Origin: Butyricimonas faecihominis
GTDB lineage: Bacteria > Bacteroidota > Bacteroidia > Bacteroidales > Marinifilaceae
NCBI RefSeq assembly: GCF_033096445.1
Contig: NZ_AP028155.1
Coordinates: 186,001 to 250,000 of the forward strand
Reading direction: 5' to 3'
DNA: 64,000 nucleotides
The notes beneath the pieces were generated by a model, which ran no database searches, had not been told where the DNA came from, and saw only the letters and a list, made by a program, of their open reading frames with translations. Within the stretch, counting starts at the first letter, position 1, and every line of letters begins with the position of its first letter. Positions 26,120-35,412 of this stretch are shown piece after piece. The position numbers were made by a program, and so were the translations under genes.

Positions 26120-28966
26120 TCAATGGTCGGTAGCGCCTGACTTTGCTTTATACAAGGGATCGTAGGGGAGCGAGAACCAGAACGTGGAGCCGCATCCCAG
26201 TGTGGATTTAACCCCGATTTCCCCGCCCAGTTTTTCAACGATACTCTTGCAGATGGACAAACCCAAGCCTGTACCTCTCGCGAAGGTATTTAATTTTATA
26301 AAACGATCGAAGATTTGTTCTTGATTCTTTGTCGAGATCCCGATACCCGAGTCTTGCACGTGGAATCGGATGTACTTTTCCGAGAGAGTATAACCCACGT
26401 GAATGTAACCGAATTCCGTGAATTTAATCGCATTGTTGATGAAGTTTGAAAGAATCTGCGTGATGCGGTTTCTGTCACTGCAAATGGAACAATGAGGCTC
26501 GTGTTCCTCGAATGATAACGTCACGCCCTGAGGGACTTTCATAGCATGAGAACAGATGATTTCTTCGCATAGGTCATTCACGTCCACTTCGGCAAACGTG
26601 ACCTCGTAGGTTCCCGCCTCGATTTTGGAGAGGTCAAGTATATCAGAGATGAGTTGCAATAAAAGTTCGTTGTTTTTCTGTATCACGGAGATGTATTGTT
26701 CCCTTTCCTCGATGTTGCTCGTGTCAGCCAACAAGTTGGAGAAACCTACTATTGCGTTGAGAGGGGTACGGATTTCATGGCTCATGTTAGCCAAGAAGGC
26801 CGATTTCAAGCGATCAGCCTCTTCGGCTTTCAGCTTGGCGGCAATGAGTTTACTTTCTGTTTCTTTTAGTTCCGTGATGTCAAGATTTAGCCCGATGAGT
26901 TCAATAATGCCTTTCTGCGGATTGTATTCTTTCACTTTGAAACGTATACGCATCCAGCGCCAGCTATCCTCGAATTGGATACGTACCTGCCCGGAGAATG
27001 ACTGTTCCTCCCCGTCCATGACGTTTTGGAAAAACGTGGCGAGACATTGGAGATCATCCGGGTGAGCATGCTCGTAGGCTTCCATGATATTGTTGATCTG
27101 GCGGGGTGTCTGGTTTAGATTATGAAACCAAACGTCCGAACCCAAAAAGTTGTTACTTAGCGGGTTCCAGCGGCAAATACCTACTTTGGAGAATTCCGCG
27201 ATGTCATTGAACAGGGTTTCAAAGTCTTCAATTTTGCGGTAAGCCTTGATGGCTTCCGTGTTGTCGATGACGATGAGAAGGTAGTTTTCTATGTTATTGT
27301 TGGTATCATAGAGACAATTTCCTTTTACCGTCAAGTTTCTCGTTCCCTCGTATTTCGTGTTGTAGTAGGTTTTATTCACGTTCGTGAATTTGTATGTCAG
27401 CGGGAATGTGATTTCCTTGCCCTGCCGTAACATTTCGAGATGTTGCTGGGGAAGATTCGGATTTTTAAATAGATTAACTCCCAGTACGTCTTCTTTGTGT
27501 TCGAAGCCAAAGATTTCGCTTTCAACGTCATTTAGAGCGATTAAGGTTCCATCTTTATCATAGATTTCGATACCGACGGGTATGTTTTTGTATATGTTGT
27601 GTAAGGTTTCTTCACTACGGCGAAGGGCCTCGATCGTTTTCATCCGTTCTGAGATGTCCGTGAACAAAGCGACGACTTCTTGTTGACCTTGTAAGTAGAT
27701 CAAGATATGATACTGGCGTCCTGTATTTGCTATTAGTCGATTGGTTTCAAGTACTTTGCCGCTTGAAACGACTTGCTGCAACACTTCCAGTTCTTCGGGT
27801 TTGTTCGCGTTGAAGTCTTTAGCAGTATGACCGATATACGAACCGATTGGCGATGCTGTTATATTGTAAAAGGCGGGATTCGCATCCAGATATTTGTAAT
27901 CGGTTACTTTGCCGGAATGATCATATAAGATTTGCATCCGTAGGTAACCGATTGGCATATGATCGTAAAGGCTCTTGAAATACTCTCTTTCCTGTTGGGC
28001 TTTTTTCTCGGATGCCCGTAATTCGATACAGATGTTGATGATGTTGGAGATGGCTGAAAACCATTCCTTGTCGATCATGCTCCAAAGGCGGGGTGTGTTT
28101 ACAATGTCTATCCCCATATACCCCCAAATACCTTGTGCGGATAGAAGTGGGAATACCATGAGGGAGGCAATATTCTGACGGGCCAAAGTTTGCTTGTCGC
28201 TTATGGCTTCCGGTGGCATCTCATCTAGGTTGTTGATGATGATAGGCACGTTGTTGAACATTTGTTTACTCCACCACTGGTTGTAGTTGATGTCCATATC
28301 CTGCAATGTGTCGATCTCCGGGGAAACTCCTTCCCGGGTAGCTTCGTAGATACAACTTTGTGTACCTTTTGCCTTGTCGTACTGGAATATATAAGTGCGG
28401 TCCCCGTTAAATTGCTGTAATAAATCTTTCAGCGTGTCCGTGATGACTTTTGGGGTGTCTGCACTTTTTAAGAAGTTTGATAGGGACTGAGACAGGGCAA
28501 ATTGCCGGACCAGTAATTCCTTTAAACGGGAGTCTTCCTTGTTTTTATAAAGGGATGTATTCGTTTCTTCATCAAGTATTTGGGAAAATCCGATGGCGAT
28601 AATCGTGTTGTCTTCCCGCACTATTTTGTTGCCCAGCTTGGAATGAATCCATAATTCTCCATACTTTGTTTGGATCGGGAATATTTCGTCGTAGAAATTC
28701 TGTGTCCGGATGTGGATGAACGAGGAAGAGATACGTTGCCTGTGTTCCACGTTGATGATGTTTAGGAACTCTTCTACGGTCATGGTGTTTTTAGATAGAT
28801 CGAGTATATCCATGATGTAGTCTGAACAAATGATTTCGTGAGTGTTGAAGTTTACCTTCCACCAGCCGATTTTTGCTGATTTTTGTAGTTCGTGGAGTAT
28901 AAACTCTTTCTCTTGTAAATCTTCTAATTCATTTACCGGAATTGCGGTATTCTTGTTTTCAGACAT
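26120..28966 (-). CDS. Multi-sensor histidine kinase (PAS/GAF)
   Basis: A 948-residue soluble kinase without membrane segments. In order: a PAS-like domain (about 30-130), a GAF domain (about 165-315), two PAS domains (about 330-450 and 465-575), a PAS_3 fold (about 590-700), HisKA with [19 protein letters not shown] (His near 728), and HATPase with [25 protein letters not shown] and [11 protein letters not shown]. There is no receiver domain, so it needs a separate response regulator; none is adjacent. The nearest regulator in the window is the NtrC-type protein at 40179. Confidence 0.92.
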   Translation of the reverse strand: MSENKNTAIPVNELEDLQEKEFILHELQKSAKIGWWKVNFNTHEIICSDYIMDILDLSKNTMTVEEFLNIINVEHRQRISSSFIHIRTQNFYDEIFPIQTKYGELWIHSKLGNKIVREDNTIIAIGFSQILDEETNTSLYKNKEDSRLKELLVRQFALSQSLSNFLKSADTPKVITDTLKDLLQQFNGDRTYIFQYDKAKGTQSCIYEATREGVSPEIDTLQDMDINYNQWWSKQMFNNVPIIINNLDEMPPEAISDKQTLARQNIASLMVFPLLSAQGIWGYMGIDIVNTPRLWSMIDKEWFSAISNIINICIELRASEKKAQQEREYFKSLYDHMPIGYLRMQILYDHSGKVTDYKYLDANPAFYNITASPIGSYIGHTAKDFNANKPEELEVLQQVVSSGKVLETNRLIANTGRQYHILIYLQGQQEVVALFTDISERMKTIEALRRSEETLHNIYKNIPVGIEIYDKDGTLIALNDVESEIFGFEHKEDVLGVNLFKNPNLPQQHLEMLRQGKEITFPLTYKFTNVNKTYYNTKYEGTRNLTVKGNCLYDTNNNIENYLLIVIDNTEAIKAYRKIEDFETLFNDIAEFSKVGICRWNPLSNNFLGSDVWFHNLNQTPRQINNIMEAYEHAHPDDLQCLATFFQNVMDGEEQSFSGQVRIQFEDSWRWMRIRFKVKEYNPQKGIIELIGLNLDITELKETESKLIAAKLKAEEADRLKSAFLANMSHEIRTPLNAIVGFSNLLADTSNIEEREQYISVIQKNNELLLQLISDILDLSKIEAGTYEVTFAEVDVNDLCEEIICSHAMKVPQGVTLSFEEHEPHCSICSDRNRITQILSNFINNAIKFTEFGYIHVGYTLSEKYIRFHVQDSGIGISTKNQEQIFDRFIKLNTFARGTGLGLSICKSIVEKLGGEIGVKSTLGCGSTFWFSLPYDPLYKAKSGATDH

Positions 28967-29184
28967 GATCGAATCTATTTAGTAGTGATTATACGCCTTG
29001 GAGATGTTTTCCTGTTTCACGGGCAAAAGTAGACAAATTTTGCATAATAGCCATGATTTAGGGTTAAAAACGAAAGATTATAACTGGTATTTTACAAGTT
29101 TTGACAGAAGGGGGGATCTTCTGTTTTTTTATTTGGATTATTAACGAATTCAATGTTCCTTTGCGATGGAAAAATAATGAAGAC

Positions 29185-30084
29185 GTGTTAGAGCGATTAA
29201 AAACATGGATGTTGCCTTTGGCGATGTTAAGCGGGGGTATATTTTACTCTTTTTTCAGCTTGTTTTCTTTCTTGACTCCTTACTTGATTTCCGTGATGCT
29301 ATTAATCACGTGTTGTCGTTTGTCGATCAGAGAAATGCGTTTTACCCGGTTACACGTGTGGATGCTTGTGGTTCAGGTCGTGGGTAGCGTGTGCGTGTAC
29401 GCCGTGTTATGCCCTTTTGATGCCTTGTTGGGAGAGGCTATGATGATTTGCGTGCTGGCCCCGACGGCCGTGGCTGCGACGGTTGTCACGGGGATGCTGG
29501 GCGGGAGTGTGCCATGTCTAGCCGCTTACACGTTAGCGAGTAATTTGTGCGTGGCAATCGTGTCACCTGTGATTTTCTCTCTCGTGGGGACGCAAGGGGA
29601 AATGTCTTTCGGTGCGTCTTTATGGTACGTTTGCCGGCAGGTTGGGCCGTTGTTACTTTTGCCGCTGGCCGGGGCATGGATCTTGGAATATTTTATTCCT
29701 TCAGCACATAAGGTGTTGAAAAGTCATCAAAGCATTTCTTTCTATTTGTGGTCGTTCAGCCTGACAATCGTGGTCGGGAAAACGGTGTCTTTCATTATGC
29801 AGCAGGATAGTAAAAACTACGGGGAAGAGTTTTTAATCGCTTTTGCCGCGTTGTTATTGTGTATCGGACAATTTGCGATCGGGCGTTGGGTCGGTCGCCG
29901 ACATGGTGAGACCATTGCAGGAGGCCAAGGATTGGGACAGAAAAACACGATTTTGGCTATATGGATGGCGCAAGTGTATCTTTCGCCTCTTTCTTCGATA
30001 GGACCTGCCGCTTATGTCCTTTGGCAGAATAGTATCAATAGTTGGCAGTTGTGGAAGAAGAGGAAGAAGGAAGGAAAAGCATGA
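29185..30084 (+). CDS. BASS-like (bile acid:sodium symporter fold) membrane transporter
   Basis: About 300 residues with eight to ten hydrophobic segments. The conserved C-terminal pattern ISAGQ-like GGQGLGQKNTILAIWM and NSINSWQLWKKRKK matches a Bacteroidetes transporter family related to bile acid:Na+ symporters. The open frame extends upstream to TTG 29101, but the family begins with a short charged helix before the first membrane span. GTG 29185 (VLERLKTWMLPLAMLSGG) fits best; ATG 29209 is an alternative. The substrate is unknown. Confidence 0.75.
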   Translation: MLERLKTWMLPLAMLSGGIFYSFFSLFSFLTPYLISVMLLITCCRLSIREMRFTRLHVWMLVVQVVGSVCVYAVLCPFDALLGEAMMICVLAPTAVAATVVTGMLGGSVPCLAAYTLASNLCVAIVSPVIFSLVGTQGEMSFGASLWYVCRQVGPLLLLPLAGAWILEYFIPSAHKVLKSHQSISFYLWSFSLTIVVGKTVSFIMQQDSKNYGEEFLIAFAALLLCIGQFAIGRWVGRRHGETIAGGQGLGQKNTILAIWMAQVYLSPLSSIGPAAYVLWQNSINSWQLWKKRKKEGKA

Positions 30085-30225
30085 CAATGTTGTATTGATT
30101 TATCTTGTTATTGGAATAAAATGGAATGTTATTGTAGCATATTTGGAAATATAGCGAAAATATGCTAACTTGTGTCCGGGTATTTGTGGGGAAAGTGAGA
30201 ATACAAAATATAATGAGAATGGAGT

Positions 30226-30678
30226 ATGAGTAAATGGAGTGTAGTGCATACAGTTACGTTTTTGCAGGATGCTTACATGATCAAGTCTTACTTGGAATCG
30301 GCTGGAATCGAGACTTTGATACCGGATGAGTTTACCGCACAGGTGAATAATTTCTATACCACGGCGATTGGTGGTGTGAGACTGATGGTACGCACGGAGG
30401 ATTTGGAATCGGGGGTGGCTTTGTTAAAAGAAGGCGGGTACATTAATCCCGAAAATTCGGTAACGGATGAGGAGATTTTGATCGTGGGAGCAGATAGTTC
30501 CACGGATATGACTTGTTGTCCGTTCTGTGGTTCTGCGAATATCGGTAAAAGAAACACGCCGGGAATGGCGATGGTGATTCTTTATTTCTTGTTGTCGGCG
30601 TTATTTCCGATATTCCGGTCGGCAAACAAGTGTTTTGATTGTGGTAAGATCTGGAAATTTAAAAAGATAAGACAATGA
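30226..30678 (+). CDS. DUF2007 protein with zinc ribbon and membrane hairpin
   Basis: A 150-residue protein. Residues about 4-75 form the DUF2007 ferredoxin-like domain (TVTFLQDAYMIKSYLESAGI, RLMVRTEDLESGVALLKEGG). After a linker come two Cys pairs, CCPFCGSANIG (about 102-112) and NKCFDCGKIW (about 137-146). Together they make a treble-clef-like zinc ribbon, but a hydrophobic membrane-type segment (MAMVILYFLLSALFPIF) lies between the pairs. The stop overlaps the ATG of the next gene (ATGA at 30675-30678), so the two are translationally coupled. Confidence 0.8.
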   Translation: MSKWSVVHTVTFLQDAYMIKSYLESAGIETLIPDEFTAQVNNFYTTAIGGVRLMVRTEDLESGVALLKEGGYINPENSVTDEEILIVGADSSTDMTCCPFCGSANIGKRNTPGMAMVILYFLLSALFPIFRSANKCFDCGKIWKFKKIRQ

Positions 30679-30950
30679 TGAGTGAGGTTAAATTGGCGAA
30701 TATTGATGGTGAGGAATTACGGAGAGAGCTCGAAATTTTGTTCGAGGATAAGGAGAAAAGAGTGTTTTTCATGCAGATGTTGGCAACAAGTGTCAAGGAG
30801 ACAAACGAGTTGCTAAATGTGGTGACTTTGATGCTGGAATCCCCGGAAATATTACAGAATCCCGAGTCCAAGATGAAGATATGTGAATTTCTGAAGAAAC
30901 ATAAGGGTATTATTGCCGATTTATCAGAGAGTATGAAAGTGTTTTTATAG
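30675..30950 (+). CDS. Small helical hypothetical protein coupled to DUF2007 gene
   Basis: A 91-residue soluble, mostly helical protein (MMSEVKLANIDGEELRRELE; MKICEFLKKHKGIIADLSES). I do not recognise a family. Start overlap with the preceding DUF2007 gene supports a real gene and a joint function. It ends just before the convergent EamA gene. Confidence 0.7.
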   Translation: MMSEVKLANIDGEELRRELEILFEDKEKRVFFMQMLATSVKETNELLNVVTLMLESPEILQNPESKMKICEFLKKHKGIIADLSESMKVFL

Positions 30951-31001
30951 TTTGATTTCAAGATTTGTTTATAACAGCTTTCACTTTTTTCTTTTTGTTT
31001 A

Positions 31002-31892
31002 TCAATGCGAATCCTGCAATGATAATACGAGGGCGATTGGGTCGTGCCATGAGAATTTCTGGAGACCGAGCGATATTGACACGATGGCTCCGGTGATAGG
31101 GAGGAGGTAAATATACACGCTTTCCACAAAGGGCGAAATGTATAGCAGGGCTTTCAAGTTTAGGAAGTAAGCTATCATCGTGGCGAAAATAAGCACGAAA
31201 CCGAGTTCCAACCAGATATGTACGGGAGCCTCTGACGTGAATAGCGGGGCTTCGAGGGTTTGATGCAAGCCGAAAGGGAGTACGAGGATAAAGGCTGCCA
31301 AGCTCATCCAGCGCATCACGATAACCGAATTGAATTTCTGGGTGTAGGGTTTGATTAATATGAGATAGAGCGCGTTGAAAACCGAGGCAACGAAGATCAG
31401 AACGTCTCCTGTGAATGAGTCTTTCACCGCTCCTGCGTGCGGGGTGATTGAAACGTAAAGAGTTCCCGCAAGTCCCAAAACGATACCGATGGCTTTGTAG
31501 CGATTGAAGTCCGCGTGAAGAATCAGTACGGCGAGTGCAATTACGATAATAGGTTGCACGGTACGGATAACAAAAGCATCCACGGGACCCGTGATATTCA
31601 AGCCGTTGATGTATAGTAGTAAGTTACCCCCGATGCCGAGCAGACCGCCCAGCATCATCATGAAAATGTCTTTTCTTTTGGGTTTTGCCTGTTGTTTATT
31701 TGCCGGGATGAAGAGGGAGATGATCCAGAAACCGAAAGCCATGACCGTGCAACGAATTAACACGAGGCCATGAGGACCGATCCATTCCGGCATGAGGATC
31801 TTCATGAAATTCGTGTTAAAGCTATATATGACAATTGTAGACAAGACCATGAGATGCCCGATGATCTCTTTTGGCTTTTGAGTTGTTTCCAT
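31002..31892 (-). CDS. EamA/DMT-family transporter with C-terminal frameshift
   Basis: An inner-membrane drug/metabolite transporter of 296 residues with two EamA halves (about 10-145 and 160-290; GLLGIGGNLLLYINGLNITG, and the SPFVESVYIYLLPITGAIVS signature). The open frame ends abruptly as FSWHDPIALVLSLQDSH. Beyond Leu in DPIAL, near 31026-31028, the other frame encodes IIIAGFALINKKKKVKAV and stops at 30958-30960, which is a normal EamA last helix and basic tail. One missing base explains this; the intact gene would be 30958-31892 with 311 residues. It could be a real truncation or a sequence error. Confidence 0.82.
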   Translation of the reverse strand: METTQKPKEIIGHLMVLSTIVIYSFNTNFMKILMPEWIGPHGLVLIRCTVMAFGFWIISLFIPANKQQAKPKRKDIFMMMLGGLLGIGGNLLLYINGLNITGPVDAFVIRTVQPIIVIALAVLILHADFNRYKAIGIVLGLAGTLYVSITPHAGAVKDSFTGDVLIFVASVFNALYLILIKPYTQKFNSVIVMRWMSLAAFILVLPFGLHQTLEAPLFTSEAPVHIWLELGFVLIFATMIAYFLNLKALLYISPFVESVYIYLLPITGAIVSISLGLQKFSWHDPIALVLSLQDSH

Positions 31893-31999
31893 TCGTGTCG
31901 TTTTTTCGTGATAAACGGAAACTTCCCGGATAAGGTTTGAGTCGGTCTTGTAAATTATATTAAAAACTCAAACACTTGGTCGTGGTGGTGGATAATGTA

Positions 32000-33262
32000 T
32001 TACTTGTGCATATCCAGTGCAACATCACCTGCCGGAATCGGTTCTTTTCTTATAGAGAAATGGAAACGAGTTCCACGTCCTTCAGAAGAGGTAAATTGAA
32101 TGGTTCCGCCCATCGCCTCAATGTATGCCTTACAAATAGATAGACCCAGTCCGGGGCCGTCGGTAAAGGTGTTTGCCTTATAGAATCTCTCGAAGAGGTA
32201 CGTGTGTATTCTGGGCGGCATTCCTAAGCCCGTGTCTTCCACGATGAAGTTAATCATATTTTGTTCTTCATCCACGGAATAAGCGAGTTTGATGTGTCCT
32301 TTGTTTGTGAATTTCTGGGCGTTGGACAGGAGATTGAGAATTACCTGATATAATTTTTGTTGATCCGTGTACACCAAGAGATTCGGGGAGTCTCCTTCCA
32401 AATACAATTCCACGTTCGGGTGGGTGTTGTTCATTCGAAGAAGGATAATATCCTGAAAAAACTCGTGCAGACAGAAGGTTGCCATCTGTAAATCGATCTT
32501 GTGCGCATCGATCCGGGCCAGCCGCAACACGTCATTTGCCAGATGCGAGAGTTGGTCGGAGTGTTCGTATATAAGATTCATGTACTCGTTTTGCTGGTTA
32601 GGTGTCAGTGTTTTATCCGTACTTACTAGGTTGGTCCAGCCTAAGATGCAGTTTAACTGGTCGTTAATTTCGTTACTCAGTTTTTCGAGAAACGTGAATT
32701 TTGACTTTTCAATCCGTTCTGTTTTGGCCAAAGCATCTTGTAAGCGAATTTGAGCCTGTTTGAGTTCCGTGATGTCATGAATGGTAATTAACATTTCCGG
32801 ACGGTTGTGAATGTTCATGTATGAACCGGAAACGGCAACATTGCATTTGAAGGTTTTCTTGTCTGATAGACGCAGGCTTACAGTGGTTTCCAAGTTAGAA
32901 AAGTCCTTTTTCGTTTTAAAGGCTTCCGTTACTGCCTGTCTGATGGGACAAGCCTTGCAAAGTTCTCCGTTGCCGCAACCTTTATTCAGGGAATTGACAC
33001 AATTAAGTAGTTCCCCGACTCTTTTAGGTTGTCCAGAGTCCTCGGTGTCTGTGATCGCGTAATAGTTCGTTTTCTCCACGATAAAGTTCCTGTCAATGAC
33101 AAGGATATAGGACTTTATGTGTTGTAAAATAAAATTGAATAGTGCCTCAGAAGTTTTGATTTCTCCTTTTTTGTCGCTAATAATTTGTTTCGCCTGTATA
33201 TACTTGTATAAAATAAACAGGATTACACATATTAGTATCGCGATAATGATGTTATATTTCAT
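32000..33262 (-). CDS. Membrane histidine-kinase-like protein lacking the phospho-acceptor His
   Basis: A 420-residue protein starting at ATG 33262 (MKYNIIIAIL) with one N-terminal membrane helix (about 4-22). A PAS domain (about 40-165) contains four cysteines, Cys88, Cys96, Cys102 and Cys105. The dimerisation region reads FLEKLSNEINDQLNCILGW where active kinases have [19 protein letters not shown], so Asn197 replaces the catalytic His and Gln replaces the Pro. The ATPase domain is intact: YQVILNLLSNAQKFT (N box), VEDTGLGM (G1) and [11 protein letters not shown] (G2). It therefore probably binds ATP but cannot autophosphorylate by the usual route. A regulatory pseudokinase or partner of another kinase is the likeliest role. 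Confidence 0.88.
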   Translation of the reverse strand: MKYNIIIAILICVILFILYKYIQAKQIISDKKGEIKTSEALFNFILQHIKSYILVIDRNFIVEKTNYYAITDTEDSGQPKRVGELLNCVNSLNKGCGNGELCKACPIRQAVTEAFKTKKDFSNLETTVSLRLSDKKTFKCNVAVSGSYMNIHNRPEMLITIHDITELKQAQIRLQDALAKTERIEKSKFTFLEKLSNEINDQLNCILGWTNLVSTDKTLTPNQQNEYMNLIYEHSDQLSHLANDVLRLARIDAHKIDLQMATFCLHEFFQDIILLRMNNTHPNVELYLEGDSPNLLVYTDQQKLYQVILNLLSNAQKFTNKGHIKLAYSVDEEQNMINFIVEDTGLGMPPRIHTYLFERFYKANTFTDGPGLGLSICKAYIEAMGGTIQFTSSEGRGTRFHFSIRKEPIPAGDVALDMHK

Positions 33263-33437
33263 GCTACACACTTCTTGTAATTCACCACAAAGTTGTTAAA
33301 TTTTACCGATGTTCCAAAGGATAGAATTATAAATTTCTATATTTTTTGGAAAATTGTTCTGTCGCAAACACTCCTTTTTTGCAATATTTTTGTTTTTCGT
33401 TCTGATGTGCAGGTGTTTGCTAGTAGGGAAGATGGCA

Positions 33438-33704
33438 TTAAAGTAGATCTTCGTATTCTTTATGACGGGCCACGTATACGCGGGCAAAAGGACAGGTGAT
33501 GATAACCTTCAAGTGATTTTCCCGTGCATAATTCAACGTTTCTTTCACAAGTTTGGCCCCGTAGCCTTTATTCTGCAAAGGTTTGGGAACGAATGTGTGT
33601 AAGATGTTGATTCCCCCGTCAAAGGGTTTGTATTCTACGACGGCCGAATTCCCGTTTTTGGAGAATTCGAACATATGTCTGGTTTTATCATGTGTAATTT
33701 CCAT
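33438..33704 (-). CDS. Small GNAT-family N-acetyltransferase
   Basis: An 88-residue minimal GNAT of the NATD1/YjdJ type. The acetyl-CoA binding loop is QNKGYGAKLVKETLNYAREN, preceded by the beta strand INILHTFVPKPL, and the C-terminal stretch ITCPFARVYVARHKEY is typical of this subfamily. The target is unknown. It is monocistronic, with about 175 bp before the kinase-like gene start. Confidence 0.85.
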   Translation of the reverse strand: MEITHDKTRHMFEFSKNGNSAVVEYKPFDGGINILHTFVPKPLQNKGYGAKLVKETLNYARENHLKVIITCPFARVYVARHKEYEDLL

Positions 33705-33969
33705 GTTTTGAGTGTTTTTGAGTTTATAAATTTCTTATATATACGATAAAAGAGCGGGTGCAGTTTCAAACTTTTTATTAAAAATTATTTGTTGGGGGAA
33801 AGGAGGTTGGTCGGGGCATGGTGTATACTGGCGGTGTGGCCTTGATTGCTTATGATAAATTATATGTTTTGAGATGCTGATTATGAGAAATTTGATGATT
33901 ATTTTTTGGTTTATAACCTATTTTCACGAACCGAGGGGTGGATTTCTCGGATAATTGTATAATTTTATA
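33705..33969. other. Gene-free AT-rich intergenic region
   Basis: No gene is visible between the divergent GNAT gene and the YbjN-like gene. The only structure I see is the stem-loop listed next. It must carry both promoters, but no convincing TTTG/TAnnTTTG pair was found. Confidence 0.5.
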
Positions 33970-34002
33970 GCGCTCCCGTGTGGATGTGGCACGAGTGAGC
34001 GC
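33970..34002 (+). promoter_or_regulatory. GC-rich stem-loop in the 5' leader of the YbjN-like gene
   Basis: GCGCTC, one unpaired C and CGTG, then a nine-base loop, then CACG, AGT and GAGCGC, form a two-part stem ending 36 bp before the ATG at 34039. It stands out from very AT-rich surroundings and has no following T-run, so it looks more like a leader or operator element than a terminator. Confidence 0.45.
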
Positions 34003-34038
34003 GTGAATCATAATTATTTATTTAATACATTATAAGTC

Positions 34039-35403
34039 ATGAAACAAACATTGACATTTAACCTTTCCACGATCGCTTCTACGGAAAGTAAAATTAAGGT
34101 CGATTATTTCGATACGAGTGTAGAGGCGTTCGATAATGGAGAATATTTGCAGTCGTTCTATGCTTTATTGGACTATGTGAACGACGAATTCCGTGAGAAA
34201 TACGGGAACGCGAAAGGAACGGAATTTAATATTCCTCATGGTTCGATCGTGGTGAATATAAAGATCGAGGATGATCGGTTGTTGATTCACGCACCGTTTC
34301 TCTCTTTGCCGGAGAAGAATCGTATTCCCTTGTTACGGCAGGTTGCAGGCTTGAATTTTAATGCTATGGACTTGGCTCAAGTTGAGTTGAAAAAGGATCG
34401 ATTGGCATTCGAGTACACTTGCCCGCTGGCACTGGCAAATCCTTACAAGATTTATTATATTCTTCAGGAGATTTGTAACACGGGAGACAAGTATGATGAC
34501 GAGTTCGAGACCAAGTTCGGGGCTCAACGGATATATGAACCGAAAGTAACTCCTTTTGACGATGAGACGCTGAACACGGTTTACGAGGTGGTACAATTGA
34601 GTTGTAAGGAGTGTATGGATGCCGTGAAGGATTTTGAGGTGGACCGGAAATACGGGTTTGCGTGGAACGTGCTGGATACGACGATATTGAAGATATTGTA
34701 TTACGCTCACCCGCAGGGACAGTTGTTGAATGACTTGAATAAGGCCGTTTCCGAGATGGATCGGGAAGATATTCCGCTGCCGGAAGTGGTGAATTACGGG
34801 AAGTCTGTCATTGCCCGCTTGCAGGGAATGACGAAAGAGCAATGGGCTGAGGATTTGTATTACGTGGAGACCTTTATTTCGGATAAACGTCGTTCTAATT
34901 TGAAGAATATTCAGGAGAATTTCGAGAATTCATACAATCGTGCGACCCAAGCGTTTGAAACAGGTGATTACATGACGTGTTGCTTGATGATTGTTTACAA
35001 GTTCTACGAGATGTACTATTATAATAACGTGCAGGATGACGTGAATGCGGTTGTGGTTCGTGCCTTGGAAAAAGCTTCCGCCAAACCTTGGGATGAGGCT
35101 GCCCCGATCTTACATGCTGCCATGGATAATATCATGGAGGGAGAGTTGGAACCGGATGATGACGACGACGAGGAAGGTGAATTTGATATGTCCCAGATGA
35201 TGCAGGGTATGCAGCAAATGATGCAGCAAGGAATGCAACAAGCGGCACAAGCCATGCAACAGGGCGGTGGAATGATGGAGTACGTGCAGAAGGTGCAGGA
35301 GTTGCAGCAACAGCTAGCTGCCGGACAGGTGAGTATGGAAGATTATATGTTGAAAGTACAACAGTTAGCCGCCACTTATATGGGGAACGGTCAGCAACAA
35401 TAA
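34039..35403 (+). CDS. YbjN/secretion-chaperone-like protein with Met/Gln-rich tail
   Basis: A 454-residue cytoplasmic protein. Residues about 15-150 resemble the YbjN / type III secretion-chaperone fold: a dimer-type helix (YLQSFYALLDYVNDEFREKY), then strands with LLIHAPFLSLPEKNRIPLLR and DRLAFEYTCPLALANPYKI. The middle (about 175-360) is helical and matches nothing I know. It ends with an acidic patch (EPDDDDDEEGEFD, about 373-385) and a tail of Met, Gln and Ala (MMQGMQQMMQQGMQQAAQAM) predicted to be helical or disordered. The protease gene starts 9 bp downstream and carries a related domain, so the two very likely work together. Confidence 0.65.
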   Translation: MKQTLTFNLSTIASTESKIKVDYFDTSVEAFDNGEYLQSFYALLDYVNDEFREKYGNAKGTEFNIPHGSIVVNIKIEDDRLLIHAPFLSLPEKNRIPLLRQVAGLNFNAMDLAQVELKKDRLAFEYTCPLALANPYKIYYILQEICNTGDKYDDEFETKFGAQRIYEPKVTPFDDETLNTVYEVVQLSCKECMDAVKDFEVDRKYGFAWNVLDTTILKILYYAHPQGQLLNDLNKAVSEMDREDIPLPEVVNYGKSVIARLQGMTKEQWAEDLYYVETFISDKRRSNLKNIQENFENSYNRATQAFETGDYMTCCLMIVYKFYEMYYYNNVQDDVNAVVVRALEKASAKPWDEAAPILHAAMDNIMEGELEPDDDDDEEGEFDMSQMMQGMQQMMQQGMQQAAQAMQQGGGMMEYVQKVQELQQQLAAGQVSMEDYMLKVQQLAATYMGNGQQQ

Positions 35404-35412
35404 TGAAATTTA

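Noticed and set aside
29101-29184. Longer N terminus for the BASS-like transporter (TTG start)
   Set aside because: The extra 28 residues (MTEGGIFCFFIWIINEF...) do not fit the family start; GTG 29185 gives the expected short charged helix.
33293-33499. 68-residue plus-strand frame overlapping the small GNAT gene
   Set aside because: It overlaps the convincing GNAT on the other strand and has no protein-like pattern.
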